Positions 16,955 through 25,980 of a stretch of DNA of 64,000 nt are shown in pieces. The notes under the pieces were generated by a model. That model searched no databases and had not been told where the DNA came from. It saw only the letters and a list, made by a program, of their open reading frames with translations. The stretch covers positions 186,001-250,000 of the forward strand of contig NZ_VTAW01000003.1 of assembly GCF_008245225.1 (NCBI RefSeq), written 5' to 3'. Source of the DNA: Natrialba swarupiae. GTDB lineage: Archaea; Halobacteriota; Halobacteria; Halobacteriales; Natrialbaceae. Positions within the stretch are counted from its first letter, which is position 1; every line of letters starts with the position of its first letter. A program made the translations under genes and the position numbers.

Positions 16955-19177
16955 ATGTCAACCGACCCTCCCCTCGAGGGGACGTGTAAACTCCGTCCCG
17001 GACCGATCGGCGATCCCGTCGACTCGGTCGCCGCCGAGTACACCGCCCTCGCAGACGAGTACGGGCCGCGAAACGTGCTCGTATTGAAACGTCACCCGGC
17101 CGGCCTCGAGCGCATCACGACGGAACTCTCCGACGTTGCGGCGACGACCGGCTCACCCCGCTCGCCACGGGTCGAATCGGTGCCCGAACACGCCTCCAAG
17201 GTCGTCGAGGAGTTCGACCCGACGCTCGACCGCCTCGAGTACGAAGAGCGGATCGAACTCATCTCGCTCGTGATCGACGGCACGAGTCGGGACGTCCCGG
17301 CGTACATAGAGCGGGCGTCGACACACGAGAGTTTCGTCCGCGACGTCGGCCAACTGTTGCTCGAGGCGACACGCCAGGGCATCCGCCTCGACGCCCTCGA
17401 GAGCGGGAGTGAGTCGCCACACGACTGTCTCGCGTTTCTCTACGCGATCAACGACCGATTCCACGAGGAGATCGCGAGCCGAGGCTACGTCGAGCGGGCA
17501 GACGTGATCCCCCGTGCAGTCGAGGTCCTCCAGGCCGACGTCGACGGGCTCCGAACTCGCGTGACCGACTCCGTCGACGCCGTTCTCGCCGTCGAGTTCG
17601 AGGAGTATCGCCGACTCGACCGTCGGTATCTCGCGGCGCTTTCCGAGGACGCGGATCTCGTCTGTCTCGGCGAACGCCACGCCAGCGTCGAACGAACGCG
17701 AGTCGAAACGGGGCGGATCGAAGACGCCGTCGGCGACGGTCTCGAGATCGAGACGCTCGAGGAGACGACCGCGGACGATGGTTCCTCGGGGACGGGCAGG
17801 AAAGACGGATCCCCTGACCGGACAGCGCACGAGGAACTGACGCGATTTCTCGCGACCGGCGAATCGCCCGCGGGACGGTCGGGTCGAGCGAAGCGAATCC
17901 GGACGCGGACCGAACGCGACCAGATCCGGGCCGTTGCGAGCGAGATCCGGTCGTTGCGTGAACGCCACGACTGGCGATACGACGAGTTCGCGGTCGCCGT
18001 CCCGCGGATCGAACGGGTTCCCGAGACGCGGCGATCGCTGCGCGAGGCGGGCGTGCCGACGGCGACGATCGGCACGCCGTCGCTGGCCGAAGATCCGGCG
18101 GTCAACGAACTGTATGCGTTCGTGACGGTCCAGTGTGAACGCGCCCGCGGCGGCGTCGAAACCGACCGCCAGGACCGCCGACGGGACGACGATCACGACG
18201 CCGCACTCGAGCGCCTGCGAGCGCGGGTGGACGACTTTTCGCCCGCCTTACTCGAGGCCTGTTCGGGCACGGGCGTCTCGCGGTCGCTCGCACGGTGGAT
18301 ACTCGAGACCGATCTGAAAGGACGGATCGCCGCGACCGAGGAGTGGGTCGACGCCCGCGAGCAGTACGAGGGTGTCAGACGGCTACTCGAGATCGCCCGC
18401 TTCGTCGAGGAGACGGATCTCGTCGGACCGGACTGGCGGGGGCTTCGGCGGATGCTCCGGCGAACGATCCGGTACGACGCACCGTACGTCCACACGGTCG
18501 ACGCGCGAGCGCCGACCGGCGGCGTGGCGGTTCGACCGATCGAGAACCTGAAGTACGACTCGCGGGAGGTCGTCTTCGTCCTCGACCTGATCGACGAGAT
18601 CTACCCCGGCGAGCAGTTTCTCACCCAGCTGTTCCCGACGGCCTGGCTCCGTGAACTGTCGACTTACCCCGCCGTCACCGACCTCTCGCCGGCCGCCGTC
18701 GACTCGACGTTCGCGCCGCCCTCGGGCGACGACGGCGTCGGTACCGCCTTCGAACGATACCACGCACAACGGTCCCGACGGCGGCTCGCGCTCGGATCGC
18801 GGGCCGCACGGAGCGCCCTCTATTGTTGTTCGTACGAACGGGGATCCGGCGGCCTCCGTCGAACGCACGACGAGTCGCGCTACCTCACGCTGATCGACTC
18901 GACCCCAGGCCTCGAACTCGAGGACGTCACCACCGACGCCACCTCGTCGGTCCGCGGCGCGACCAGCGCCGTGGAGACGATTCTCGAACAGCCCCACGGC
19001 GAACTCGAGCGGGTGCTCCGCGAGGCGAGCACCGGGGGCGAGGCGGATCTCGGCGAGACGGAAGCGCTGTTCTGTGAGATCGCCCTGGTTCTCGAGGGCG
19101 ACGTCGATCCCGATCTCGCGGCGGCGATCCGCTCGCAGTTCGAGTTCGCGGCGGGCGAGGTGATTCGTGATGAGTGA
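16955..19177 (+). CDS. AddB/RecC-like degenerate helicase subunit (operon gene 1)
   Basis: A 740-residue protein from ATG 16955 (MSTDPPLEGT). It resembles the helicase-fold part of AddB/RecC-type recombination proteins: an N-terminal strand-helix unit (NVLVLKRHPAGLERITTEL) sits where AddB has its P-loop but lacks GxxGxGKT, and near residue 525 VVFVLDLIDEIYPGEQFLTQLFP matches the late helicase region of AddB, where a loop ends in D-x-x-(Y/F/L)-P. A linker of about 60 residues (270-330) is low-complexity. No nuclease domain is present; the next gene could supply it. Role in DNA end processing is inference from fold cues and the operon. Confidence is moderate for the name, high for the gene. Confidence 0.7.
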   Translation: MSTDPPLEGTCKLRPGPIGDPVDSVAAEYTALADEYGPRNVLVLKRHPAGLERITTELSDVAATTGSPRSPRVESVPEHASKVVEEFDPTLDRLEYEERIELISLVIDGTSRDVPAYIERASTHESFVRDVGQLLLEATRQGIRLDALESGSESPHDCLAFLYAINDRFHEEIASRGYVERADVIPRAVEVLQADVDGLRTRVTDSVDAVLAVEFEEYRRLDRRYLAALSEDADLVCLGERHASVERTRVETGRIEDAVGDGLEIETLEETTADDGSSGTGRKDGSPDRTAHEELTRFLATGESPAGRSGRAKRIRTRTERDQIRAVASEIRSLRERHDWRYDEFAVAVPRIERVPETRRSLREAGVPTATIGTPSLAEDPAVNELYAFVTVQCERARGGVETDRQDRRRDDDHDAALERLRARVDDFSPALLEACSGTGVSRSLARWILETDLKGRIAATEEWVDAREQYEGVRRLLEIARFVEETDLVGPDWRGLRRMLRRTIRYDAPYVHTVDARAPTGGVAVRPIENLKYDSREVVFVLDLIDEIYPGEQFLTQLFPTAWLRELSTYPAVTDLSPAAVDSTFAPPSGDDGVGTAFERYHAQRSRRRLALGSRAARSALYCCSYERGSGGLRRTHDESRYLTLIDSTPGLELEDVTTDATSSVRGATSAVETILEQPHGELERVLREASTGGEADLGETEALFCEIALVLEGDVDPDLAAAIRSQFEFAAGEVIRDE

Positions 19178-20246
19178 GGGCGGCCTGGACGGTCCCCCAC
19201 AGCCAGTCGAACGCCTCTCGGTCGACGGCGTCGAGACCTACCTCCGGTGTCCGCGCCGGTACGAGTTTGCCCACGTCCACGACCTCGAGTCCGCCGGCGA
19301 GAACGGTGGCGCGGATCGGGTCGATCTGCTCCGACGAGCAATCTGTGGGGCGTTCCAAACCGGGAAGACCACAGACGACGCACTCCTCGAGGCCAGTCGG
19401 ACGACGCTGTCGGAGCAGTGGGCAGATCACGACGAGCGATTTCACTCCCGAACCCAGCGCCGACACGAGCGGACGGTGCTCGAGGCGACGCTCCGGGCGT
19501 ACGTCGAAGAGGTCGGAGTCGACCACGCTGGCGGCCTCGAGCGGTGTGTCGGCGGTAACGTGACGATGGCCGACGTCGTCGGCCCCGGCCTCACACTCTC
19601 GCGGACGGTGTCCCCGACGGCAGCCGAGGAGTCCGCCAACCCGGGGTCCGACGGTGATCCCCACCCGATCGAGATCGAGGCCGAGGTCGACTACGTCTTC
19701 CGCGACGGCTCGTCGCTCGTCGCGGCTCGGTTCGTGCCGACGCTCGCCCCGCTCGGCCTCCTCCGGTATCGATCCCGGTGGGAGGGCGACGTCGCCGGCC
19801 AGTTCGTCGATCACTTCGACCGCGAGAGCGACGTCTACGACCCCGCCGCCGTCGCCGCGTTGCTCGAGACGGCGGTCGTCCTCGACGGTCTCCGGCGTCT
19901 CCGGGATCGTCTCGACCTCGGCGGGAAGACGTGTCGCTACGTTCAGATTCCGCTCGCGGATCGCTCGCGGACGTCGGTCAACTGGGTTCGCGAATCAGTC
20001 GAGACGAGTCTCGAGATCGCCGATCTGACGGACGTCTACGTCGACCAGCACACGTACGGACTGACCCACGAACACCGAAACGAGACGGTCGACGGCCGCC
20101 TCGCCGCGATCGTCGAACGGATCGGTGCCGGGGAGTTCGATCCCACCGATCGGTGGGACCACGTCAGGCGGACGGCCTGCCCCGACTGTGGGTACGCGGT
20201 CTGCTGTCAGGACCACATCGCCTCGGAGGTGCAGTTCGATGGGTGA
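19170..20246 (+). CDS. RecB/AddB-type nuclease-fold protein with Fe-S cysteines, active site apparently lost (operon gene 2)
   Basis: A 358-residue protein starting at ATG 19170, overlapping gene 1 by 8 bases and preceded by a clear Shine-Dalgarno sequence (GAGGTGA, 19157-19163). C27 in YLRCPRRYEF and the C-terminal cluster C337, C340, C345, C346 (CPDCGYAVCC) match the split four-Cys iron-sulphur signature of AddB and Cas4-like nucleases. The expected PD-(D/E)xK core maps to EIEAEVDYVFRDGSSLVAARF; the first Asp is kept but the (D/E)xK triplet reads A-A-R. It therefore looks like a structural, non-cutting AddB C-terminal domain encoded separately. Confidence 0.7.
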   Translation: MSEGGLDGPPQPVERLSVDGVETYLRCPRRYEFAHVHDLESAGENGGADRVDLLRRAICGAFQTGKTTDDALLEASRTTLSEQWADHDERFHSRTQRRHERTVLEATLRAYVEEVGVDHAGGLERCVGGNVTMADVVGPGLTLSRTVSPTAAEESANPGSDGDPHPIEIEAEVDYVFRDGSSLVAARFVPTLAPLGLLRYRSRWEGDVAGQFVDHFDRESDVYDPAAVAALLETAVVLDGLRRLRDRLDLGGKTCRYVQIPLADRSRTSVNWVRESVETSLEIADLTDVYVDQHTYGLTHEHRNETVDGRLAAIVERIGAGEFDPTDRWDHVRRTACPDCGYAVCCQDHIASEVQFDG

Positions 20247-23200
20247 AGACGACGGGCTCGAGCCGAGGGGGAACCAGCGGACGGTCATCGAAAGCCGGGC
20301 GGCCTGTCTCTCCGTCGACGCCGGCGCTGGCACTGGAAAGACGACGACGATGATCGCTCGCCTCGAGCGTGCGATCGAACGCGGCGAGATCGACCCCGAC
20401 GGCGCGCTCGTGTTGACGTTCGCCAACGAGGCGGCGGGGAGCATCCGTGACGCGGTCGCCGACCGCCTCGGTCCGGAGACTGCGGCGGCGATCGACGTCC
20501 ACACCTACCACTCGTTCTGTTATCGGCTGGTCCGGGAGTACGCCTACGCGGTGGGCTACTCCCCCGAGTTCGAGGTGGTCACCGAACGCAAGCGCCGCCG
20601 GATCGTCGGTCGCCTGCTCGCCGAAAACGAGTACGAGTTCGCGGCCGCGTCGGGCGGCGACGGCTCGACGACCGACCTCGTCGACGCCGTCGAACGGTTC
20701 GTCCGGACGATGAGCCGCGAGGACGTCACGCCGGAGACGCTACGGGCGACCCTTCCCGATGTCCGGACGCTCGAGTTGTTGACCGAGTTCGTCCTCTGGC
20801 TCGAGAGGCAGGCGAGCGAAGAGCTCTCGTTCGACAACGAGGCGTTTCGGTTCTTCAACCGGGACGAACACCTCGAGGCGGGTCGCGAGTCGCTGGTCGA
20901 GTACGGCACGCTCATCTCGTTCTGCCGGGAGAAAATCGCCGAGGCACCGGCGGCGTTTCGCGACGACGAGGTGGTTCGCGACGTCGATCGGTACCTCCGG
21001 GTACTCCAGCGGTGCGTGACGAACACGATCGAGACGCTCTCGCTCGACGAACCGACGACGAAACAGCTTCCGCGCGCGCTGTTCGGCAACGAAATCTGGG
21101 GGCGGCGAACCGATCGACTCGAGCAGAGCCCGTTTGGACGACTGAAACACTACGTCGAGTTCCTCCGGCTTGCCCGCCACTACGTGGACGTCTACGCGGA
21201 TTACCACGAGCACCTGTCGAACGAGCGCGCGCTCGACTTCGACGAACTGGTGCGGACGGCGACGGGGCTGGTCCGCGGAGACGACGTGATGGGACGGATC
21301 GCTGGCGGCGGAGCGAACGGATCGCCCACCGGAGAATCGATCGCCGACGAGATCGCGACCCGGTGGGAACAGGTCTACTGCGACGAGTTCCAGGACACCG
21401 ACGAGACGCAGTTCGGCCTGATTACGGCGCTCACCAGCGGCCCCGACCGGCCAGATCTGCTCGCGATCGGCGACAAGGACCAAGCGATCTACGGCTGGCG
21501 CGGTACCGACCGCGAAGGGCTCGACAGGCTCGCCGAGAGCTACGACGACCACGAATCGATCGAACTCGGGCTCAACTTCCGGTCGCGCCAGGAGATACTG
21601 GACCTCGCGAATCACTGCGAGTACGGCCCACAGTCCTCGAAGACGTTGCGAGAGGTCGACCGCGAGTCCGGGACGGGCGGCGGGCCGACGGCGGGGGGAA
21701 GCGAGTGGACGGACGGCGACGCCGGCTCGGAGACCGACGGTGATCCGAACGCACGCCCGGATCGCGTCGTCAAAGTCGAAAGCGACGAGCTCGGCCTGTC
21801 GACGCCCGAGCAGGTGTCGACGACGGTCTCGAGGCTGTTGAACGGCGACTCCGAGAACGTGCCCCGCCGGTCGCTCGGCGATATCGCCGTCATCGTCCGG
21901 ACGAACCGCCACGCCCAGGCCGTCGCCGACGCGCTCCAGGAACGCCGGATTCCCCACGAGATCTCTGGATCGCCACGCGGAGAGATCGAACCCGGGATAC
22001 AGACGGTGCTGTCGTACTTTCGGGTGCTCGTCGATCCCGACTTAGACGCCCACCTCCGGCGTGTGCTGCTGTACCGCTATCGCCTCTCGGGGAGCGACCT
22101 CGAGACGCTCCAGCGTCGGGACGGATCGCTGTACGACGCCGTCTTTGACGTCGATTTAGGGACTCTCGAGCGTTCGGAACGCCTCGAGCGGGCGCGCGAG
22201 CATCTCGCCGAACTGGAGCGGATGCGTGACGTCTACCCGTTGCCGGGGTTCGTCCGTCGGTTCCGCGAACTGACCCGCCTCGAGTGGTTCCTGACGGCCG
22301 ACGAACGGGCCGACCTCGAGCGACTCGAGCGCTTCGTCGCGGCCTACGAGTCCGACGCGGCGATCCGCTCGCTCTCGACGGCGTTCGTCGACGGACTCGA
22401 GCGGACCCTCCGCGGGAGCGAACGCGAGCGCACTCGCGGCACGCGATCTGACGACCGGATCGACGTCATGACGGTCCACCAGGCGAAGGGCCTCGAGTTC
22501 GATACCGTACTCGTCCCCTACCTCTCCGACGAGGAGTGGTGTGTCGAGAACGATTACGCCGAGCGCGCCCGGTATCGACTGCTCGCGGCGACGCTCGACG
22601 ACGACGTCGACTCGCCGTTGCTCGCAGATCTCGCGGCCGAGACCGTCGCCGAGGAGTGGCGGGTGCTCCACGTCGCGCTCACCCGTGCCGAGAATCACCT
22701 GTTCGTCTTCGGCTCCCCCTACGAGTACGACGGTGGTGAGGACGAACTCGGCGTCTCGACCGCACAGGGCTGTCTACACGCCGAGATCGAGTGGTCGGTC
22801 GCCGGCGAGCGCATGGCGCTGTGGTCGTCGCTTTCCGAGAGCTTCGAGCGGGTTCGCGAGAGCTATCCCGACACCGTCGCGGATCGAACCGATGCGATCG
22901 CGCGCTCGGCGGACTCGAGTCCGGGCACGATCACCTACTACGCCGGCTACGACGACCGAAGCGTCGAACCCCTCGAGACGGACGAGGCGATCGGGACGGT
23001 CCACCGACTGGGCCGGTTGCTTCGCGACGGGACGCTGTTGCCGGCGGCCGACGCCGCGGACGCTCTCCGACGGGGAGACACCGTCGACCGCCCCGTTCGA
23101 GTACCGAGTGGCCGACAGCTCTCGGCGCTGACCCCCGAGACCACGCGGTTCCCGATCCAGTCGCTCTCGACGGCCTCGGAGTTGTCGGTCGCCATACGCC

Positions 23201-24012
23201 ACAGCTACACCGCGATGGAGACCCACGACACCTGCCCCCGGAAACACTACCTCGACCACGTCGTCCGTGCGATCGACGATCCGCTGGCAGGGACGACCCC
23301 GACGGCATCGGATCGGATCAGTCCGTCGGTCGCGCGTTCACGCGTCGTCGGAACGGTCTTCCACGACGTCGCGGAGGAGGCGTTCTACCGGGGGTATCGA
23401 ACCAGCGAAGAGTGGCGCGAGGCGGCGATCCGCCAGCTCACCGCCCGCGACCTCGGTGCCTACCGCGAGCCGGTACTCGACTGCGTCGATCGCTACTTCG
23501 CGGCGACCGTGCCCGGATTCGATCTGCCGGTCGCCGACTGGGACCAACTCGCCGCCGAGCGCCCGTTTTCGCTCGCGAACGTCTCCGGCGTGGCGGGCGA
23601 CGTGGTCGGCTACGTCGACTCGATCCGACGGCTCCCGCCAGTCGAGGCCGACGAAGCGCCGATCGACGGCGATTCCGGAGACCTCGTCGTCCTCGATTAC
23701 AAGGCCACCGCCGGGCGGATCGATCTCGCGGACGCGACCCAGCTGACGCTGTACGCTCGAGCCTGTCGACAGCGGTTCGACGAGCCGATCGCGGGGGTCG
23801 GCTACGTCTACGTCGGTGATTCGGGGCCCGCCGTCGACCTCTACGAGCCGGCGGCGTTGCCGTCGTGGTCTGCCGTCCGCGAGACTCTCGAGTCGGTCGA
23901 CGATCCGTCGTACGCGGAGACGTCCCCCGGTGAGCACTGCCGATACTGTCCGCACCGATCGCTCGGCTGTGCCCCCGAGGAGTTCACGCCCGCGGTCGCA
24001 GACGACGACTGA
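20239..24012 (+). CDS. AddA/RecB-like UvrD-family helicase with C-terminal Fe-S nuclease domain (operon gene 3)
   Basis: A 1257-residue protein from ATG 20239, overlapping gene 2 by 8 bases with Shine-Dalgarno GGAGGT at 20225-20230. All superfamily 1 helicase motifs are visible: Walker A AGAGTGKT (K34), motif II DEFQDTD (D382), GDKDQAIYGWRG, LNFRSR, MTVHQAKGLEFDTV near 745, and VALTRAENHLFVFG. The last 260 residues form a RecB-type nuclease: C999 in CPRKHYLDH, GYVDSIRR, the catalytic VVLDYKAT (D1153, K1155), then C1234, C1237 and C1244 (HCRYCPHRSLGC), an iron-sulphur set. It should unwind and cut DNA ends. Its TGA stop runs into a palindromic repeat. Confidence 0.9.
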   Translation: MGEDDGLEPRGNQRTVIESRAACLSVDAGAGTGKTTTMIARLERAIERGEIDPDGALVLTFANEAAGSIRDAVADRLGPETAAAIDVHTYHSFCYRLVREYAYAVGYSPEFEVVTERKRRRIVGRLLAENEYEFAAASGGDGSTTDLVDAVERFVRTMSREDVTPETLRATLPDVRTLELLTEFVLWLERQASEELSFDNEAFRFFNRDEHLEAGRESLVEYGTLISFCREKIAEAPAAFRDDEVVRDVDRYLRVLQRCVTNTIETLSLDEPTTKQLPRALFGNEIWGRRTDRLEQSPFGRLKHYVEFLRLARHYVDVYADYHEHLSNERALDFDELVRTATGLVRGDDVMGRIAGGGANGSPTGESIADEIATRWEQVYCDEFQDTDETQFGLITALTSGPDRPDLLAIGDKDQAIYGWRGTDREGLDRLAESYDDHESIELGLNFRSRQEILDLANHCEYGPQSSKTLREVDRESGTGGGPTAGGSEWTDGDAGSETDGDPNARPDRVVKVESDELGLSTPEQVSTTVSRLLNGDSENVPRRSLGDIAVIVRTNRHAQAVADALQERRIPHEISGSPRGEIEPGIQTVLSYFRVLVDPDLDAHLRRVLLYRYRLSGSDLETLQRRDGSLYDAVFDVDLGTLERSERLERAREHLAELERMRDVYPLPGFVRRFRELTRLEWFLTADERADLERLERFVAAYESDAAIRSLSTAFVDGLERTLRGSERERTRGTRSDDRIDVMTVHQAKGLEFDTVLVPYLSDEEWCVENDYAERARYRLLAATLDDDVDSPLLADLAAETVAEEWRVLHVALTRAENHLFVFGSPYEYDGGEDELGVSTAQGCLHAEIEWSVAGERMALWSSLSESFERVRESYPDTVADRTDAIARSADSSPGTITYYAGYDDRSVEPLETDEAIGTVHRLGRLLRDGTLLPAADAADALRRGDTVDRPVRVPSGRQLSALTPETTRFPIQSLSTASELSVAIRHSYTAMETHDTCPRKHYLDHVVRAIDDPLAGTTPTASDRISPSVARSRVVGTVFHDVAEEAFYRGYRTSEEWREAAIRQLTARDLGAYREPVLDCVDRYFAATVPGFDLPVADWDQLAAERPFSLANVSGVAGDVVGYVDSIRRLPPVEADEAPIDGDSGDLVVLDYKATAGRIDLADATQLTLYARACRQRFDEPIAGVGYVYVGDSGPAVDLYEPAALPSWSAVRETLESVDDPSYAETSPGEHCRYCPHRSLGCAPEEFTPAVADDD

Positions 24013-24013
24013 T

Positions 24014-24091
24014 ACGGATTACTGTCGCGATGTACCGGTGAGACCGCCGTCGGGGTCGTGGTCTCACCGAAACTGATCTACAGTAAACCGT
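24014..24091. repeat. palindromic 3' repeat, copy 2 (78 bp)
   Basis: Ends ACGGATTACTGT (24014-24025) and ACAGTAAACCGT (24080-24091) are inverted with one mismatch. Inside, CGGTGAGACC (24036-24045) pairs perfectly with GGTCTCACCG (24060-24069). The copy follows the helicase stop codon directly (TGA at 24010-24012). Confidence 0.75.
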
Positions 24092-24160
24092 CTGAGCTGC
24101 TGGCGTCGCCGCTTCCGACTCGAGAGGACGTTTTATCAGCGGCCGGCCAAACCGGATCGT

Positions 24161-24703
24161 ATGATCGAGGCGACGCTGTGTTTCGCTCTTAGGGTGGACG
24201 CCACCGGTGAATCAGTCGACGACAACCAGAGAACAGAGCGCGAGGTGCTCCTGATCGAGAAACGACGCGGACTCGGCGAGGGGTGGTACAACGGGCCCGG
24301 CGGCAAACTCGAGGCAGGCGAGACGCCACGTGAGTGTGCCATCCGGGAGACCCGCGAGGAAGTCGGCCTCGAGATCGATCCGGCGGACCTCGAGAAAGCC
24401 GCCGAGTTGACGTTCACGCTCGACAGCGAAATTCACACGTTCTGTCACGTCTACCGCACCGAGTCGTTCGCCGGCGAGGCGCGGCCCTCCGAGGAGGCCC
24501 GCCCCGAGTGGGTCCCAGTCGAGGACGTTCCCTACGACCGGATGTGGGAGGACGACCGGCTCTGGCTTCCTGGCGTCCTCGAGGGACGGACAGTCGTCGG
24601 CGAGTTCGCGTTCGAGGGGGGTGAGCCACTCGACGAAGCCGACTTCGTCGAACACGACCTCGAGTGGGACGTGACGCTCGAAGAGGGCGCGGACGACGGA
24701 TAA
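24161..24703 (+). CDS. NUDIX hydrolase (8-oxo-dGTP diphosphatase/MutT-like)
   Basis: A 180-residue NUDIX protein with an intact box: GGKLEAGETPRECAIRETREEVGLEI (G-x5-E-x7-REVxEE). The N-terminal LIEKRRGLGEGWYNGPGGKLE layout and the C-terminal VPYDRMWEDDRLWLPGVLEG are typical of MTH1-like 8-oxo-dGTPases, which clean the nucleotide pool. A TATA box (GTTTTATCAG, about 24130-24139) lies 25 bases before the ATG, so the mRNA is probably leaderless. The exact nucleotide substrate is inferred. Confidence 0.92.
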   Translation: MIEATLCFALRVDATGESVDDNQRTEREVLLIEKRRGLGEGWYNGPGGKLEAGETPRECAIRETREEVGLEIDPADLEKAAELTFTLDSEIHTFCHVYRTESFAGEARPSEEARPEWVPVEDVPYDRMWEDDRLWLPGVLEGRTVVGEFAFEGGEPLDEADFVEHDLEWDVTLEEGADDG

Positions 24704-24711
24704 CAATTCGG

Positions 24712-24743
24712 ACGGTTTGCGATGACCGATTGCCGGCCGTTCG
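24712..24743. repeat. partial copy of the 3' repeat, copy 3
   Basis: ACGGTTTGCGATGACCGATT and the following GCCGGCCG match the inner-strand consensus seen at 37800 and 41162. No matching opposite end was found, so this is half an element. It lies between two convergent genes, just after the NUDIX stop codon. Confidence 0.55.
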
Positions 24744-24783
24744 ACGATCCCGTGCCCGGTGGGCCGAACCCGGCGAGCGACCG

Positions 24784-25806
24784 CTACACCACCAACACGA
24801 GTTTCCCCGAACTCTTCCGTGACTCGAGGTACCGATGGGCGTCGGCGGCGTCCTCGAGTGCGAACGTCTCGCCGACGACGACCTCGAGGTCCCCGTTCGT
24901 CAGCTCCGCCGTCAGTTCGGGGACGGCCTCCACGATGCGCTCGGGGTCGCGAGCAGCCGTCTGGCCGAGGTGAAAGCCCCTGACGGACTTGTTTTCGAAC
25001 AGTAACCGTCGGTTCTCGGCCGAAGCCGGCTCGCCGCTCGCGACGCCGTAGGTGACCATCCGTCCGAAGTGGGCCATCGCGTCGAGGCTCCGCTCGAAGA
25101 CGTCACCGCCGACGCTCTCGAGGACGAGGTCGACGCCCTCGCCGCCCGTCTCTTCGTCGACGACCTCGCGAAAGTCGGTCTCCTCGTAGTTGATCGGGTG
25201 ATCACAGCCGAGTTCGGCGGCGAGCTCGAGTTTCTCCGTACTGCTCGCGGTGCCAAACACCTCCGCGCCGGCGTTCGACGCGAGCTGGACGGCGGCCGTC
25301 CCGACGCCGCCCGCGGCGGCCTGGATCAACACCGATTCGTCGGCCTCGAGGTCGCCCCACTCGAACAGACAGGCGTGAGCGGTGAGAAACTGAACCGGGA
25401 AGCCGGCGGCTTCCGTAACCGCCATCCCCTCGGGGATCGGGAACAGCGATTGGACGGGCGCGGTTGCGTACGCCGCGTAGCCGCCGCGGCCGACCATCGC
25501 GACGACGCGGTCGCCCTCCTCGAGGTCGGTGCCCGCTCGGGGTTCACCGCCACTCGCGCCGTCCGCAGAGGGTGGCTCCGCTCGCCCCCCGACCGCGTCG
25601 ACCGTTCCCGCGACCTCCATCCCCGGAACGTACGGCGGTTCGGGACCGCCCGGATACTGCCCGCGCCGTTGCATGACGTCCGCGAAGTTGATGCCGGCCG
25701 CCTCGACGTCGATCCGAACCTCACCCGGCCCCGGTTCCGGAATCGGCGCGTCGATGGCCTCGAGTCGATCGCTGTCGCCGTAGGAGTTGACCTCGATGGC
25801 TCGCAT
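24784..25806 (-). CDS. NADPH:quinone oxidoreductase (zeta-crystallin type, MDR superfamily)
   Basis: A 340-residue enzyme from ATG 25806 (MRAIEVNSYGDSDRLE); an in-frame ATG 27 bases upstream is likely part of the promoter, since CTTTTATGCC sits about 26 bases before 25806. Motifs: AAGINFADVMQRRGQYP, PYVPGMEVAGTVDAVG, AAAGGVGTAAVQLA for NADPH, and GCDHPINYEETDF. No zinc-binding Cys cluster is present, in line with quinone reductases. It reduces quinones or small enones with NADPH; the natural substrate is unknown. Confidence 0.9.
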   Translation of the reverse strand: MRAIEVNSYGDSDRLEAIDAPIPEPGPGEVRIDVEAAGINFADVMQRRGQYPGGPEPPYVPGMEVAGTVDAVGGRAEPPSADGASGGEPRAGTDLEEGDRVVAMVGRGGYAAYATAPVQSLFPIPEGMAVTEAAGFPVQFLTAHACLFEWGDLEADESVLIQAAAGGVGTAAVQLASNAGAEVFGTASSTEKLELAAELGCDHPINYEETDFREVVDEETGGEGVDLVLESVGGDVFERSLDAMAHFGRMVTYGVASGEPASAENRRLLFENKSVRGFHLGQTAARDPERIVEAVPELTAELTNGDLEVVVGETFALEDAADAHRYLESRKSSGKLVLVV

Positions 25807-25980
25807 ACGACGATGGGCGTTACCGATCGGCATAAAAGTCGGCCGTCGGCCGGTGACGACAGTTGTCGCGAGGAACAGTGCTGTGGTGGACGCGAAGATG
25901 GGTGTCGATCGTTACCGCAGGAGCGCGTCGTCGCCCGTCGTTCGCATGGTTTAAGACCGCGCTGACTGACTGTCGACACA

